Positions 9,019 to 18,134 of a stretch of 64,000 bases of DNA are shown in pieces. Position numbers and translations under genes: made by a program. Origin of the DNA: Streptococcus chenjunshii (GTDB lineage: Bacteria > Bacillota > Bacilli > Lactobacillales > Streptococcaceae); NCBI RefSeq assembly GCF_003086355.1, contig NZ_CP031733.1, positions 1,550,001 to 1,614,000 of the forward strand, written 5' to 3'. Under the pieces are notes generated by a model. The model saw nothing but the letters and a program-made list of their open reading frames with translations, did not search any database and had not been told where the DNA came from. How positions within the stretch are numbered: position 1 is the first letter of the stretch; every line of letters starts with the position of its first letter.

Positions 9019-10536
9019 ATGCTCCAGCTCAGACATTTAACAATTCGACATCAAAAAACATCAGCTGACTTAGTTTATGATCTTAGTATTTCCATCCAAA
9101 AAGGCGATAAGGTAGCCATTATTGGAGAAGAGGGAATGGGAAAATCAACACTGCTTTCTTATCTGTATAACCCTAAAAGTATCAATCACTATGCACTTGC
9201 TGATGGGGAGATGAGCAATCAGTTTCGGCATATTAGCTACCTGCCGCAGGAACTCCCAGAAAAGGAAAAGGCGAAAAACTGCTTTTCTTATCTTTATGAT
9301 GACAGCAATCAAGCGGCTTTTGACTTTAATCGCTGTTTTCAACTGGCCCATGAATTGGGCTTTGCCCATTCCCATTTTGATTCCCAGCAAACTATAGGCA
9401 GTTTATCAGGGGGAGAAAAATTAAAACTGCAGCTTATAAAACTTTTAGCAGCCCCTTCAGATTTACTGCTTCTTGATGAACCGGCAAATGATTTAGATTT
9501 GGAAAGTTTGCAGTGGCTGCAGGATTTTATCCAAAAAAGCAATCAGACAGTCATTTTTATTTCCCACGATGAACAGCTGCTGTCAGAAACGGCTAACAAA
9601 ATCATTCATTTAGAACGGTATAAAAAGAAAAAGCAGACAGTCACACATACAGAAAAAAGCAGTTACCTCAGCTATAAAACAAAAAGAGACAAGCAGTTTC
9701 TTAAGCAGAGCTTACTGGCTAAAAAGGAAAGACAGGAAAGAACAGTTAAAGCGGCGAAACTCAGACGTTCCCAGTCAGCTGTCCGGCATGCTCTGAGTCA
9801 GACACGCAATGATGTTGAGGGCCGGCTTTTAGCTAAAAAAATGAAGACTCTGAAAGCTCAGGAAAGGCGTTTTGACAGAGAAACTAAGTCCAAAAAAACA
9901 ATGCCCTATCAGGCAGATATCATCAATATCGCTTTTAGTGATGTGCAGCCGCTTCCTGCCGGAAAAGCACTTTTACATTATGAGCAGAAAATGCTGCAGC
10001 TGCCGCAGGCAGAACGAAAAATCCCTATCCGGCTCACCGTCCGGGGACAGGATAAACTGGCCATCACCGGACGCAACGGTGTTGGCAAAACCAGCTTATT
10101 AAAACTGATTTATCAAGAGCTCAACGAAAAAAATACCGCTTTTTCCGTCGGACTAATGCCGCAAAATTATGATGACTGCTGGAACGGCCGAGAAACTGTG
10201 ATAGAATTCTGCGGCAGAACCCATCAAAAAGAGCAAGCTCTCACTTATCTGGCCAGCCTGCAGTTCAGCTATGAAGAAATATATCAGCCCATAAACAGGC
10301 TTTCGGGCGGACAAAAAGCAAAGCTGCTGCTGCTTCAGATGCTGCTTAACCAAAACAATATTCTGCTGTTGGATGAACCGACTCGCAGTTTTTCGCCTAC
10401 TTCACAAGCGCAAATCCGGCAAATGCTTTGGCACTATCCCGGCTGTATCATCAGTGTGTCGCATGACCGTATCTATATGCAACAAGTTCCGCAGGTCCTT
10501 TATGAGCTTACAGAGACAGGATTGAAAAGGCTGTAA
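9019..10536 (+). CDS. ABC-F family ribosome-associated ATPase, possible antibiotic target protection protein
   Basis: Soluble protein of 505 residues with two ABC domains and no membrane helices. First domain: Walker A GEEGMGKST (36-44), signature LSGGE (129-133), LLDEPANDLD (151-160). A basic, charged linker (about 205-290) fits the P-site tRNA interaction motif of ABC-F proteins. Second domain: GRNGVGKTS, LSGGQ, LLLDEPTRSFSP, VSHDR. I start at ATG 9019 (GAGGA at 9009-9013) rather than the GTG at 9007. It resembles Msr/Lsa/Vga-type resistance ABC-Fs in layout, and the attenuator-like leader supports drug-inducible expression. A housekeeping role cannot be excluded. Confidence 0.85.
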   Translation: MLQLRHLTIRHQKTSADLVYDLSISIQKGDKVAIIGEEGMGKSTLLSYLYNPKSINHYALADGEMSNQFRHISYLPQELPEKEKAKNCFSYLYDDSNQAAFDFNRCFQLAHELGFAHSHFDSQQTIGSLSGGEKLKLQLIKLLAAPSDLLLLDEPANDLDLESLQWLQDFIQKSNQTVIFISHDEQLLSETANKIIHLERYKKKKQTVTHTEKSSYLSYKTKRDKQFLKQSLLAKKERQERTVKAAKLRRSQSAVRHALSQTRNDVEGRLLAKKMKTLKAQERRFDRETKSKKTMPYQADIINIAFSDVQPLPAGKALLHYEQKMLQLPQAERKIPIRLTVRGQDKLAITGRNGVGKTSLLKLIYQELNEKNTAFSVGLMPQNYDDCWNGRETVIEFCGRTHQKEQALTYLASLQFSYEEIYQPINRLSGGQKAKLLLLQMLLNQNNILLLDEPTRSFSPTSQAQIRQMLWHYPGCIISVSHDRIYMQQVPQVLYELTETGLKRL

Positions 10537-10539
10537 AAA

Positions 10540-10596
10540 AACCGGAAAATAAGCTTTATCCAGCTCAAAGCTGTATTCTTATTTCTCCGGTTCTTT
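10540..10596. terminator. Bidirectional terminator between convergent genes
   Basis: AACCGGA-AAATAAG pairs with CTTATTT-TCCGGTT around a loop that has its own small AGCT-rich stem. T-rich tracts occur on either side. It separates the ABC-F gene from the small minus-strand gene, and the latter's stop codon lies inside the right arm. Confidence 0.7.
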
Positions 10597-10743
10597 GTGC
10601 AATTGTTTCTCTCTTTCCAAACGTAATTTTCTATTTGGATTAAGTTTGTTAAAAAGTGCTTCTAATTTTTCGGCATTCCAGACATCTGCGGCTGAAACGA
10701 AATTCCCGTCTTTATCCTTAAAAGATATTGGCTTATCTCCCAC
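10579..10743 (-). CDS. Small conserved streptococcal protein of unknown function (54 aa)
   Basis: Protein of 54 residues rich in Lys, Asn and Glu, containing DKDGNFVSAADVWN and NPNRKLRLEREK, with no membrane segment. I place the start at a GTG at 10743 because a perfect AGGAGG (10751-10758) lies 8 bases upstream. The longer frame from an ATG at 10779 would put that ribosome-binding site inside the gene and lacks one of its own. It looks like the short proteins found near obg in other streptococci. No function is known to me. Confidence 0.75.
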   Translation of the reverse strand: MGDKPISFKDKDGNFVSAADVWNAEKLEALFNKLNPNRKLRLEREKQLHKEPEK

Positions 10744-10860
10744 AGTTATAACCTCCTCAAATCGGCTTTTAAGCTGCAAAAACAGTTTTTGTTAAGAAAG
10801 TGATGCAAAATCCCCAGGGACCCTCACTTCTTTCGATTTCTAGATCTGGACTGAAAGCGG

Positions 10861-11028
10861 GGACAAAAATCCTGCTTCATTTTATTTTTTAAATATATGA
10901 GTTTGGCGCAGTGGCTGATTGGAAGTTCTTAGCCTTTGCTGCACAAGGGAAAGCGGCCTACCTAATCAGCTGACGACAAGATCGAAATCATCAAGCTATG
11001 ACAATTCCCCGATTTTTTGTCCCACTCT
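10861..11028 (+). repeat. GTGGGAC-ended intergenic repeat, copy 1
   Basis: Begins GGACAAAAATCCTGCTTCATTT and ends CGATTTTTTGTCCCACTCTC. Inside, GTGGCTGATTGG can pair with CCTAATCAGCTG, suggesting a folded transcript. Full or partial copies occur at 18361-18551, 44834-45020 and 55505-55575. The 420 bases between the small gene and obg hold little else. Confidence 0.75.
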
Positions 11029-11202
11029 CACTCCCACCTTCATACAATTACATTGACCGCTATCACCTAAACAGTTCAGCGGACTGTTTAGGTGAATACC
11101 TTAAATTAGAATGAGGCCAGATAAGGGTTCCCAGTCAACCCCTGTATCAAACATTGAGTGCTATAAAGTCAACTAAGCCGGAAGACTGTCATCCCAGACC
11201 TA

Positions 11203-12516
11203 TCAGTCAACAAATTCAAATTCAAAACTGCCGATACGTACCGTATCGCCATCTTTAGCTCCACGGCTGCGCAGAGCCTCATCTACCCCCATAGCACGCA
11301 GCTGCCGGGAAAATTTCATAATGGCTTCGTCGCGTTCCATATTGGTCATCACAAAAAGTTTTTCCAAGCGCTCACCTGATAAAATCCATGAAGCATCATC
11401 AGCACGAGAAATTTCAAAGGGGCGCTCAGCTTCTGCAAAACCATAGTATGTTTCAGTCTCGGCCATATCAGCATCGCTGTATAAAGGAAATTCAGCCGTC
11501 CGAGCAAGCAAATCAGCTGTTGCTTCCATCAGATTTTCCAAGCCCTGATGTGTCAGACCTGAAATCGGGAAAATCAGCGGCTGTTCAGCAAACTCATCAT
11601 AATCGGCAGCTAATTTTTCCCGAAAAGAACTAAGCTGCTCTGCCGCCTGAGGCATATCCATCTTATTAGCAACAATAATCTGAGGACGTTCCAAAAGACG
11701 AAGGTTATAAGATTCAAGCTCCTTATTAATTGTTACATAATCTTCGTAAGGATCGCGTCCTTCACTGGCTGACATATCCAGAACATGCAGGATAACCCGA
11801 GTTCTCTCAATGTGGCGCAAAAACTGTGTTCCAAGACCAACCCCCTGACTGGCACCTTCAATCAAACCAGGCAGGTCAGCCATTGCAAAACTCTCGCCTG
11901 ACTTTGTACGAACCATTCCCAGATTTGGTACGATTGTAGTGAAGTGATAAGCACCAATTTTCGGCCTAGCTGCAGTAACCACACTAAGCAAAGTTGATTT
12001 GCCGACTGAAGGAAAACCGACTAAGCCCACATCTGCTAAAATCTTTAATTCGAGCTCTAACTCGCGCTCTTCACCGGGCTCCCCGTTTTCTGAAATTTCA
12101 GGTGCAGGATTGCGAGGTGTTGCAAAGCGGATATTGCCGCGCCCCCCGCGGCCGCCATGAGCGACTACAAATGTCTGATCTTTGCGAACAAGATCCACGA
12201 GTACTTTGCCTGTTTCTGCGTCACGGACTGTTGTGCCTTGAGGGACAGGAACCAGCAAATCTTCTGCTCCGCGGCCATGCATCCCTTTTGTCATCCCTTT
12301 TTCGCCGGATTTAGCCTTAAAGTGCCGATTGTAGCGAAAATCCATCAAAGTCCGCAAGCCTTCATCTACCTTAAAAATAACACTGCCGCCGCGACCGCCG
12401 TCTCCCCCCCAAGGACCGCCGTTAGCAACATACTTCTCACGCCGAAAAGCAACCATACCATCACCGCCGCGGCCGGCCTTTACCTTGACCTTAGCCGTGT
12501 CTAAAAACATACTCAT
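11203..12516 (-). CDS. obg: Obg GTPase (ribosome assembly, stress control)
   Basis: Essential GTP-binding protein acting in large-subunit ribosome assembly, 437 residues. The glycine-rich Obg fold spans about 1-158 ([22 protein letters not shown]). The G domain shows G1 [10 protein letters not shown]3 DLPGLIEGA and G4 NKMD, and a C-terminal OCT domain (about 355-437) ends in [15 protein letters not shown]. The start MSMF has AGGAAG upstream. A tiny DUF4044 gene lies upstream in the same direction. Confidence 0.96.
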   Translation of the reverse strand: MSMFLDTAKVKVKAGRGGDGMVAFRREKYVANGGPWGGDGGRGGSVIFKVDEGLRTLMDFRYNRHFKAKSGEKGMTKGMHGRGAEDLLVPVPQGTTVRDAETGKVLVDLVRKDQTFVVAHGGRGGRGNIRFATPRNPAPEISENGEPGEERELELELKILADVGLVGFPSVGKSTLLSVVTAARPKIGAYHFTTIVPNLGMVRTKSGESFAMADLPGLIEGASQGVGLGTQFLRHIERTRVILHVLDMSASEGRDPYEDYVTINKELESYNLRLLERPQIIVANKMDMPQAAEQLSSFREKLAADYDEFAEQPLIFPISGLTHQGLENLMEATADLLARTAEFPLYSDADMAETETYYGFAEAERPFEISRADDASWILSGERLEKLFVMTNMERDEAIMKFSRQLRAMGVDEALRSRGAKDGDTVRIGSFEFEFVD

Positions 12517-12691
12517 CTATCTTACTTCCTATTTTTCTTCACTTTAACGAGAGACAAAAAAACACAGCAGAAAAACAAGACACCGGACTTCTCCGGAAGC
12601 CTCAAAACCTTTTCCTGCCATCATCAGTTAACCATCAGCTTTATTCTTAAAATACAGCTTTCTCAGCAGCAGCTTTTATACCCTTTCTTTT

Positions 12692-12820
12692 CTAGAGCAG
12701 GACACTCAAAGCACTGATTAAGATGCCTCCTACAGTCACAAGAACCATCAAAATGACAACAAATAAAGTTAACTTTTCAAAAGCTGTTTTTTTGCGCGGT
12801 CCATTATCTCCAAAAGCCAA
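12692..12820 (-). CDS. DUF4044-type small membrane protein (42 aa)
   Basis: Forty-two codons beginning at TTG with GAGGTGA 6 bases upstream. The product begins MAFGDNGPRKKTAFEKLTLF and continues as one hydrophobic helix (about residues 19-41) to the C-terminus. This matches my memory of the DUF4044 family of streptococci, which has the same invariant N-terminus and single helix. It is too short for most ORF callers and uses a rare start codon. Function unknown; probably a small membrane peptide with its N-terminus in the cytoplasm. Confidence 0.85.
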   Translation of the reverse strand: MAFGDNGPRKKTAFEKLTLFVVILMVLVTVGGILISALSVLL

Positions 12821-12974
12821 TTTTGTCACCTCTTCATAATGATTTAAACAATTCCTATCTTAACACGAAAGCTATAATTAAGCAAATCCCAGCCATTCGA
12901 AGGAGCCTGCTTTTTGTGTGCTGACTCTCCCTCTGATGCAGTCGGTCATGTTAAATATCATAACAGAAAGCAGA

Positions 12975-13190
12975 TGGCTTTGTACACTTTAGGGCGATTC
13001 GCAATCTTCAAATCGTTCTGGCAGGGGTGCGCAGACGAAATCACAGATTTCTGGCTTACCGTCAGCCGTAGACGTCTGAAGGCTTTGTCGTCCTCACTGC
13101 CGACTGCACCCTTCTAGTCGTCCTGGCAGGGGTGCGCAGACGAAATCACAGATTTCTGGCTTACCGTCATTTTCATTCGGATTTTTAAAC
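12975..13190 (+). repeat. Long-core repeat of the GTATCTT family, internally duplicated
   Basis: A segment of about 50 bp containing CTGGCAGGGGTGCGCAGACG, a GAAATC-ACA-GATTTC hairpin and CTGGCTTACCGTCA occurs twice (about 12995-13050 and 13120-13170). Between them is TAGACGTCTGAAGGCTTTGTCG. The same core is found at 41268-41495, 43627-43857, 47307-47519 and 60890-60970. It joins directly to the short-core copy that follows. Confidence 0.8.
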
Positions 13191-13192
13191 AA

Positions 13193-13319
13193 GCTTTGTA
13201 TCTTATGAACTGAACACGCCCTAAAATCCTAGTGAAAAAGAGGCCTGCCGGCGTGATGCCAAGCATCACTTGTCAGTCCCTATTTTCATACGCTTTTTTT
13301 AACGGGCTTTGTATCTTAT
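13193..13319 (+). repeat. Short-core GTATCTT-ended repeat upstream of the thioesterase gene
   Basis: Flanked by a 14-bp direct repeat GCTTTGTATCTTAT (13193-13206 and 13306-13319). It has left end ACTGAACACGCCCTAAAATCC, central perfect hairpin GTGATGC-CAA-GCATCAC and right end TTTAACGGGCTTTGTATCTTA. It abuts TTTTAAGGAG, the ribosome-binding site of the gene at 13337. It is an opposite-strand homologue of the copy before uvrB. Confidence 0.85.
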
Positions 13320-13336
13320 TTTAAGGAGATTTTATC

Positions 13337-13696
13337 ATGTTATTTCAGAAAATTTATCATACACAGAGTAAAGATTCAGCTAAAAGCATGGGATCTGGAG
13401 AATTAGAAGTTCTTGCAACACCAGCTTTAGTTGCCTTTATGGAAAACGCTGCTTTTACTTACTTGCAAAAATACTTAAAAAACACCGAGACAAGTGTTGG
13501 ATCAATCATTACTTTGGAACACTTGGCCGCTAGCAAAATTGGAAGCGACATTCAAGTGATCATCAGACAGATGACACATAGGGGGCGACAGTACCACTTC
13601 TCCTTAGCCGCTTATGAGAAAGAAGAATTAGTAGGGAAAGCTGAACATACACGTGTCGCGGTGGATCGTAAAAAGTTCGGCACTAAATTTCAGTAA
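13337..13696 (+). CDS. Thioesterase-family hot-dog protein
   Basis: Protein of 119 residues, cytoplasmic. Residues about 28-40 (TPALVAFMENAAF) match the catalytic/helix region of FlK-like (fluoroacetyl-CoA) thioesterases, and GSIITLEHLAASKIGSDIQV fits the following hot-dog strand, with the conserved Thr and His. The expected activity is hydrolysis of a small acyl-CoA; the substrate is unknown. Its ribosome-binding site AAGGAG immediately follows a GTATCTT-ended repeat. It is monocistronic: the next gene is convergent. Confidence 0.8.
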   Translation: MLFQKIYHTQSKDSAKSMGSGELEVLATPALVAFMENAAFTYLQKYLKNTETSVGSIITLEHLAASKIGSDIQVIIRQMTHRGRQYHFSLAAYEKEELVGKAEHTRVAVDRKKFGTKFQ

Positions 13697-13741
13697 CCGC
13701 TTCTCTGCTCGGAGCATCAGATCACTTTTTAAACACTGTAT

Positions 13742-14572
13742 TCAGTCAGTCTGTCCTTCAAAAAGACAGTCAGCAATGACTTCAGAAACACCATTTTGAT
13801 CATTGCTTTTTGCAATGATATCTGCACAGGCCTGAATGGCTTCCGGAGCGTTCCCCATAGCCACACCCAATCCTGCCAGCTTCAGCATGGGCAGATCATT
13901 ATAGTTATCACCGATTGCCATCGTTTGTTTAAGATTAAGATTGTAGTAAGCAGCTAATTCTTTTAAGGCTTCATCTTTAGATACTGTTTTAGCAGTAACT
14001 TCCAGATAGTTATCTTTGGACAGATAGAAATGAGTATGTTTAAAAATGCGTTTTTGCAGTATAAGGTAGAGTTTCTGAATATCCTCAGCTTCAGCAATTA
14101 AAAGCAGCTTATGAACAGATGTCTGCCGAGTGAACAAATCGTCAAAATCAACTAAAAAAGGGGTCTCACCGGTAATTTCTGCCTCAAGCTCAATCCATTG
14201 ATTTTTTTCCTCGACCAGCCAGTCCGTTGCAGCGTAAGCACTAATTGCAATTTGAGGATGGTTCTTCTTCAACAGTCTGAGAAGTTCACTGATTTCTGTC
14301 TTATCCAAAGGGTTTTCATAGAGAGTCCGATAACTGTTTTCGCTTTTTTGAACAATCAAAGCCCCATTATAGCAGGCCATAGGAATATCTTCAAGCCCCA
14401 GCGTCTGTGCTAAGGGCTCCATTCCGTAAGGTGATCTGGCTGATGCTAAAATAAAGGGAATACTGCGCTGTTTAAGTTTAGCGACAATTCTTTTCAGCTT
14501 GCTGTCCAACTGGTGCTGACTGTCTAAGATTGTCCCGTCAATATCACTGATAATCAATTTTATATCGCTCAT
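13742..14572 (-). CDS. Cof-type HAD phosphatase
   Basis: Protein of 276 residues with HAD motif I ISDIDGTIL, motif II LASARSPYG, a Cof-type C2 cap, and motif IV IGDNYNDLPML. The family dephosphorylates sugar phosphates or flavin/pyridoxal cofactors; the substrate is unknown here. ATG 14572 is chosen (AAGGAG 6 bases upstream) over a TTG two codons earlier. It lies 34 bases downstream of a DeoR regulator gene and is probably co-transcribed with it. Confidence 0.88.
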   Translation of the reverse strand: MSDIKLIISDIDGTILDSQHQLDSKLKRIVAKLKQRSIPFILASARSPYGMEPLAQTLGLEDIPMACYNGALIVQKSENSYRTLYENPLDKTEISELLRLLKKNHPQIAISAYAATDWLVEEKNQWIELEAEITGETPFLVDFDDLFTRQTSVHKLLLIAEAEDIQKLYLILQKRIFKHTHFYLSKDNYLEVTAKTVSKDEALKELAAYYNLNLKQTMAIGDNYNDLPMLKLAGLGVAMGNAPEAIQACADIIAKSNDQNGVSEVIADCLFEGQTD

Positions 14573-14606
14573 AAACAACTCCTTAAGTATTTTCGGACTG
14601 TATCAC

Positions 14607-15353
14607 TTAATAAATAATTTCGGTTTGCCGGCCGACAGACTCCAATAACTCTTTAGGCGGTTCTCGGTCACAAATCAAATAATCAAATGCAGTCAGCCGA
14701 CAAAGAACATGGGGTGCTTGACAATCCCATTTATCTATCTCTGCGATAAGAACCTTTGTCCGCGCCCGTTTCAGTGCCAGAGCCTTGACTACCACATCTT
14801 CAGCTTCTGAAAAAGTCACCTCTCCTTGACGGAGCCCTGCGGCACCGATAAAAGCAATGTCTAAATTAACAGACTCGAGCAGCTCGGCCTCTTTTAGAGA
14901 AAAGTAAAAACGGTTTTCAGCATAGAAACGCCCTCCCAGTAAATGAAAATCAACCTGTTCGTTTTCCGAAAAAACAAGGGCATTATCCAGAGAATGGGAA
15001 TAAACGGTAATAGGTAAATCTGTTAATTGAGCTAAGTGCAGCAAGCTAGTTGAAACATCAAAAAAATAATGTCCACCTTTTTGAAGAAAAGTAGAAGCCA
15101 ATTCAGCCATCTGCTTTTTTTCCTTAGTCAGGCGGTTGATGCGTTCTTTAAAGGCAGGAATCGGTGATTGATCAACAAGGGGTAGAATCCCGCCATGAGT
15201 ACGTGTTACTTTTTGCTGCCGTTCCAAGAGAGAAAAATCTCGCCGAACCGTGTCTCTAGAGACCTTAAGCTCCTCCATAGCTCTCTGAGCAGATAACTCT
15301 CCCTGCTCGGCCACTAAAGCTAGGATTTTTTTTAAGCGCTGTTCCCGATACAT
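14607..15353 (-). CDS. DeoR-family sugar-phosphate-responsive repressor
   Basis: Protein of 248 residues. An N-terminal winged helix-turn-helix (about 5-57, SAQRAMEELKVSRDTVRRDFSLLE) is followed by a DeoR sensor domain with the IGAAGL motif. DeoR regulators usually repress sugar or sugar-phosphate genes and are released by a phosphorylated metabolite. AAGGAGG lies 10 bases before the ATG. The adjacent downstream Cof phosphatase gene may be its target or partner; that pairing is inference. Confidence 0.9.
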   Translation of the reverse strand: MYREQRLKKILALVAEQGELSAQRAMEELKVSRDTVRRDFSLLERQQKVTRTHGGILPLVDQSPIPAFKERINRLTKEKKQMAELASTFLQKGGHYFFDVSTSLLHLAQLTDLPITVYSHSLDNALVFSENEQVDFHLLGGRFYAENRFYFSLKEAELLESVNLDIAFIGAAGLRQGEVTFSEAEDVVVKALALKRARTKVLIAEIDKWDCQAPHVLCRLTAFDYLICDREPPKELLESVGRQTEIIY

Positions 15354-15550
15354 GTTGTTCCATCCTCCTTATATCTATTATAACACAGTAGTAAGTAAAT
15401 GTGAGTGTTTTTAAGCACTTTTGCCTCTTTGCTTCTCTTTAACTGAACCTTAGGAGAAATAGAGGCACAGGCAGATTAAGTGCAAGCGAATGGCAGCAAA
15501 ATTAAAAGGACTTAGCCCTGTGCAATACAGAACTAAATCCTTGCAACCAT

Positions 15551-15558
15551 AAATTATC
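15551..15558 (+). repeat. Left 8-bp target duplication of the ISL3-type element
   Basis: AAATTATC here is repeated exactly at 16967-16974. Eight-base duplications are typical of ISL3-family insertion. Confidence 0.9.
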
Positions 15559-16966
15559 GGCTCTATAATTTCTGTAGTGGGTAAATCCACTGCGAAGATT
15601 ATAGGGCTTTTTAATGCAGACAAAAAGTCCCATATGACTTATAATGAAAAGCGTTGAAACAACTCATTAGAAAGATTCATATGGAACAACTCTATCATAC
15701 TACAGAATTGATTGGAATTAAAGATAAAAACATTACTCTGAATAAAGTTTTTAAGTGTCAAACACACATTGAGGTCTGGGCTAGGCTTGATTATGAGCCT
15801 AAATCTTGTCCAACTTGTGGGGGAAAGCAGATAAAATACGACTTCCAAAGGCCGTCAAAGATTCCATACCTTGAAATTGCTGGATTTCCTAGTCTTATCA
15901 AACTCAAAAAGCGTCGTTTCCAGTGCAAAAGCTGTCGCAGAGTTACAGTCGCTGAGACTAACTTGGTTCGGAAAAACTGCCAAATCGCTGAACCTGTTAG
16001 ACAAAAGATCACACAAGGCTTGATCAAACGTGATGCTCTGACACACATCGCTCAGAACTTGGCTGTTTCAACGTCAACTGTCCATCGTAAGCTCAAGCAA
16101 TTCACCTTCAAAGAAGACTTTTATCATCTGCCTGAGCTCCTCTCCATCGATGAATTTTCTTATCAAAAGGGTAAACTAGCCTTCATTGCTCAAGATTGTG
16201 AAACCAAGAAAATCATCACGATCCTGGATAATCGGACACAAACAACCATTCGCAATCATTTCTTTAAGTACTCTAAAAAGGCTAGAAACAGCGTTAAAAG
16301 CGTTACCGTTGATATGTCTGGCAGCTATATTCCTCTTATCAAAACTCTATTTCCTAATGCTCAAATCGTTCTTGATAGATTTCACATCGTACAGCATATT
16401 AGCCGAGCTCTTAATCACACTCGCATTCAACTCATGAAACAGTTTGACAAGAAATCTCTGGAATATCGTGCCCTCAAATACTACTGGAAACTGGTCTTGA
16501 AAGACAGCCGAAAACGTTCTTTGAACCGTTTTTACTCAAGAACTTTTAGGGAGACCCTGACACCAAAAGAATGCTTGACCAAAATCTTCCAGCTTGTCCC
16601 TCAATTACAGGGCTACTATGACCTTTATCAGCTCCTGCTTTTCCACTTGCAAGAGAAAAACGCTAACTGTTTCTTTGACCTGATAACAGAAGCTTTCCCA
16701 CACCTTAATCAAACCTTTAGAACCACTCTTGCCACACTTGTTCGCTATAAAAAATACGTTACAAACGCCATACAGATGCCCTATTCTAACGCCAAACTTG
16801 AGGCTACAAACTCATCAAGGACATCAAGCGTAATGCCTTTGGTTTTCGGAACTTTGACAATTTTAAAACTCGCATCCTTATCGCTTTGAACATAGCAAAA
16901 GAGGAGACGAACTTTGTCTCCTCTCGTGCTTAGCTATAAGTCACCCACTACAGTTGACAATGAGCC
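15559..16966 (+). mobile_element. ISL3-family insertion sequence, 1408 bp
   Basis: Left terminus GGCTCTATAATTTCTGTAGT and the right terminus (read inward) GGCTCATTGTCAACTGTAGT are imperfect inverted repeats, both continuing GGGT. The element carries one transposase gene and is flanked by identical 8-bp AAATTATC duplications, so the insertion is fairly recent. It sits between the deoR-type gene and a convergent alcohol dehydrogenase gene, and interrupts no recognised gene. The transposase carries a frameshift. Confidence 0.93.
15681..16933 (+). pseudogene. ISL3-family transposase, frameshifted near the C-terminus
   Basis: DDE transposase. It begins MEQLYHTTELIGIKDK, with a zinc-finger region CPTCGG...CKSCRR (about 38-85), a helix-turn-helix (THIAQNLAVSTSTVHRK), and catalytic regions LSIDEFSY, VTVDMSGSY and SNAKLEATN. 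After EATN, near 16808, the frame is lost and stops at 16889. Reading the other frame gives LIKDIKRNAFGFRNFDNFKT, the normal ISL3 tail, ending at TAG 16931-16933. Loss of one AAAC from an ACAAACAAACTC tract would explain this; the intact protein would be 418 residues. The element is probably not self-mobile. Confidence 0.88.
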
Positions 16967-16974
16967 AAATTATC
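16967..16974 (+). repeat. Right 8-bp target duplication of the ISL3-type element
   Basis: AAATTATC, identical to 15551-15558. Confidence 0.9.
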
Positions 16975-17024
16975 TAACTTTTAGTGTCAGTACACAGCTT
17001 CGTTTTTCCAGGCCATTCCATTAT

Positions 17025-18071
17025 TTATTCAGCAACGACCAGCATGGATTTGATTGTTTTACGATCGGCCATGTCCTGATAAGCTTGATTGACATCTGCT
17101 AATTGGTAAGTATCTGTAAAGACCCTGCCTGGATTGATGTTACCATCAAGAACTGCTTTAAGCAGAATCTGTTTGTCGTAAGTTGTCACGGACGCCGATC
17201 CGCCGCCAATAATGATATTCTGAGCAAAAGTTGAACCGAGCGGACGGCTATTGTAGTGAGGCAGACCAACAAAACCAATACGGCCGCCATTGTGGAGAAC
17301 CCCCAGCGCTTGTTCAATAGCACCTTCAGAGCCGACACATTCAAGCGCCGCATCAGCACCGCCGCCAAGAATTTCACGAACCTTGGCAATCCCTTCTTCA
17401 CCGCGTTCGGCAACCACTGCTGTTGCACCTGATTCCAGAGCCATTTGCTGGCGGTCCTCGTGACGGCTCATTAGAACAATTTGTGAAGCCCCGAGCATCT
17501 TAGCTGCAATCACAGCGCATTGTCCGACAGCACCGTCACCAATAACCACGACTTTGTCACCGCGTTTAACGTCAGCTACACGCGCAGCATGGTAACCGGT
17601 CGGCATGACATCAGCCAGAGTCAGGAGGGATTTAATCATGCCCTCTGAATAATCAGACGGCTGCCCCGGAATTTTAATAAGTGCCCAGTTAGCATAATGG
17701 AAGCGAATATATTCAGCTTGGAAACCGGAAGACCAGTTTGTAAAGCCTTGGTGATTGTCACATGTTCCGTCAAAACCGGAACGGCAGGCATCACATTCCC
17801 CGCAGCCGTGGGTAAAAGGCACAATAACAAAATCGCCTGGCTTAACAGTAGTAATCGCAGAACCGACTTCTTCAATAATTCCAAGCGCTTCATGGCCACT
17901 GTTGTCAGAATGTGCCGCTTTATCATCTCCATGAGAATAGGACCAAAGATCTGAACCGCAGACACAGGCACGGACAACTTTGATAATCACATCATCATCG
18001 GCCTGAAGAGTCGGTTTGTCAGCCTCTTCAACTGTCATCAGACCAGCTTTTTCAAAAATAGCCGTTTTCAT
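17025..18071 (-). CDS. Zinc-dependent medium-chain alcohol dehydrogenase
   Basis: NAD(P)-dependent oxidoreductase, 348 residues. Catalytic zinc ligands are in CVCGSDLW and GHEALG, the four-cysteine structural zinc loop is CGECDACRSGFDGTC, and the Rossmann motif is VIGDGAVGQCAV. It probably reduces aldehydes or oxidises alcohols; the substrate is not evident. It is transcribed from a promoter with MerR architecture (18104-18134), as for adh genes controlled by NmlR/AdhR-type regulators responding to reactive aldehydes. No such regulator gene is in the window. Confidence 0.9.
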   Translation of the reverse strand: MKTAIFEKAGLMTVEEADKPTLQADDDVIIKVVRACVCGSDLWSYSHGDDKAAHSDNSGHEALGIIEEVGSAITTVKPGDFVIVPFTHGCGECDACRSGFDGTCDNHQGFTNWSSGFQAEYIRFHYANWALIKIPGQPSDYSEGMIKSLLTLADVMPTGYHAARVADVKRGDKVVVIGDGAVGQCAVIAAKMLGASQIVLMSRHEDRQQMALESGATAVVAERGEEGIAKVREILGGGADAALECVGSEGAIEQALGVLHNGGRIGFVGLPHYNSRPLGSTFAQNIIIGGGSASVTTYDKQILLKAVLDGNINPGRVFTDTYQLADVNQAYQDMADRKTIKSMLVVAE

Positions 18072-18103
18072 CTAACATACCTCTTTTCTATTTTATACTA
18101 TTT

Positions 18104-18134
18104 ATTTTAACACTTAAAGCCCACTTTAAGTCAA
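18104..18134 (-). promoter_or_regulatory. MerR-type promoter and operator of the alcohol dehydrogenase gene
   Basis: On the minus strand, TTGACT (18134-18129) and TAAAAT (18109-18104) are separated by 19 bases, two more than optimal. The spacer region is occupied by a perfect dyad ACTTAAAG-TGGG-CTTTAAGT (18112-18131). A long spacer with a centred dyad is the hallmark of MerR-family activation; CTTAAAG half-sites resemble those of AdhR-type aldehyde sensors. Confidence 0.85.
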
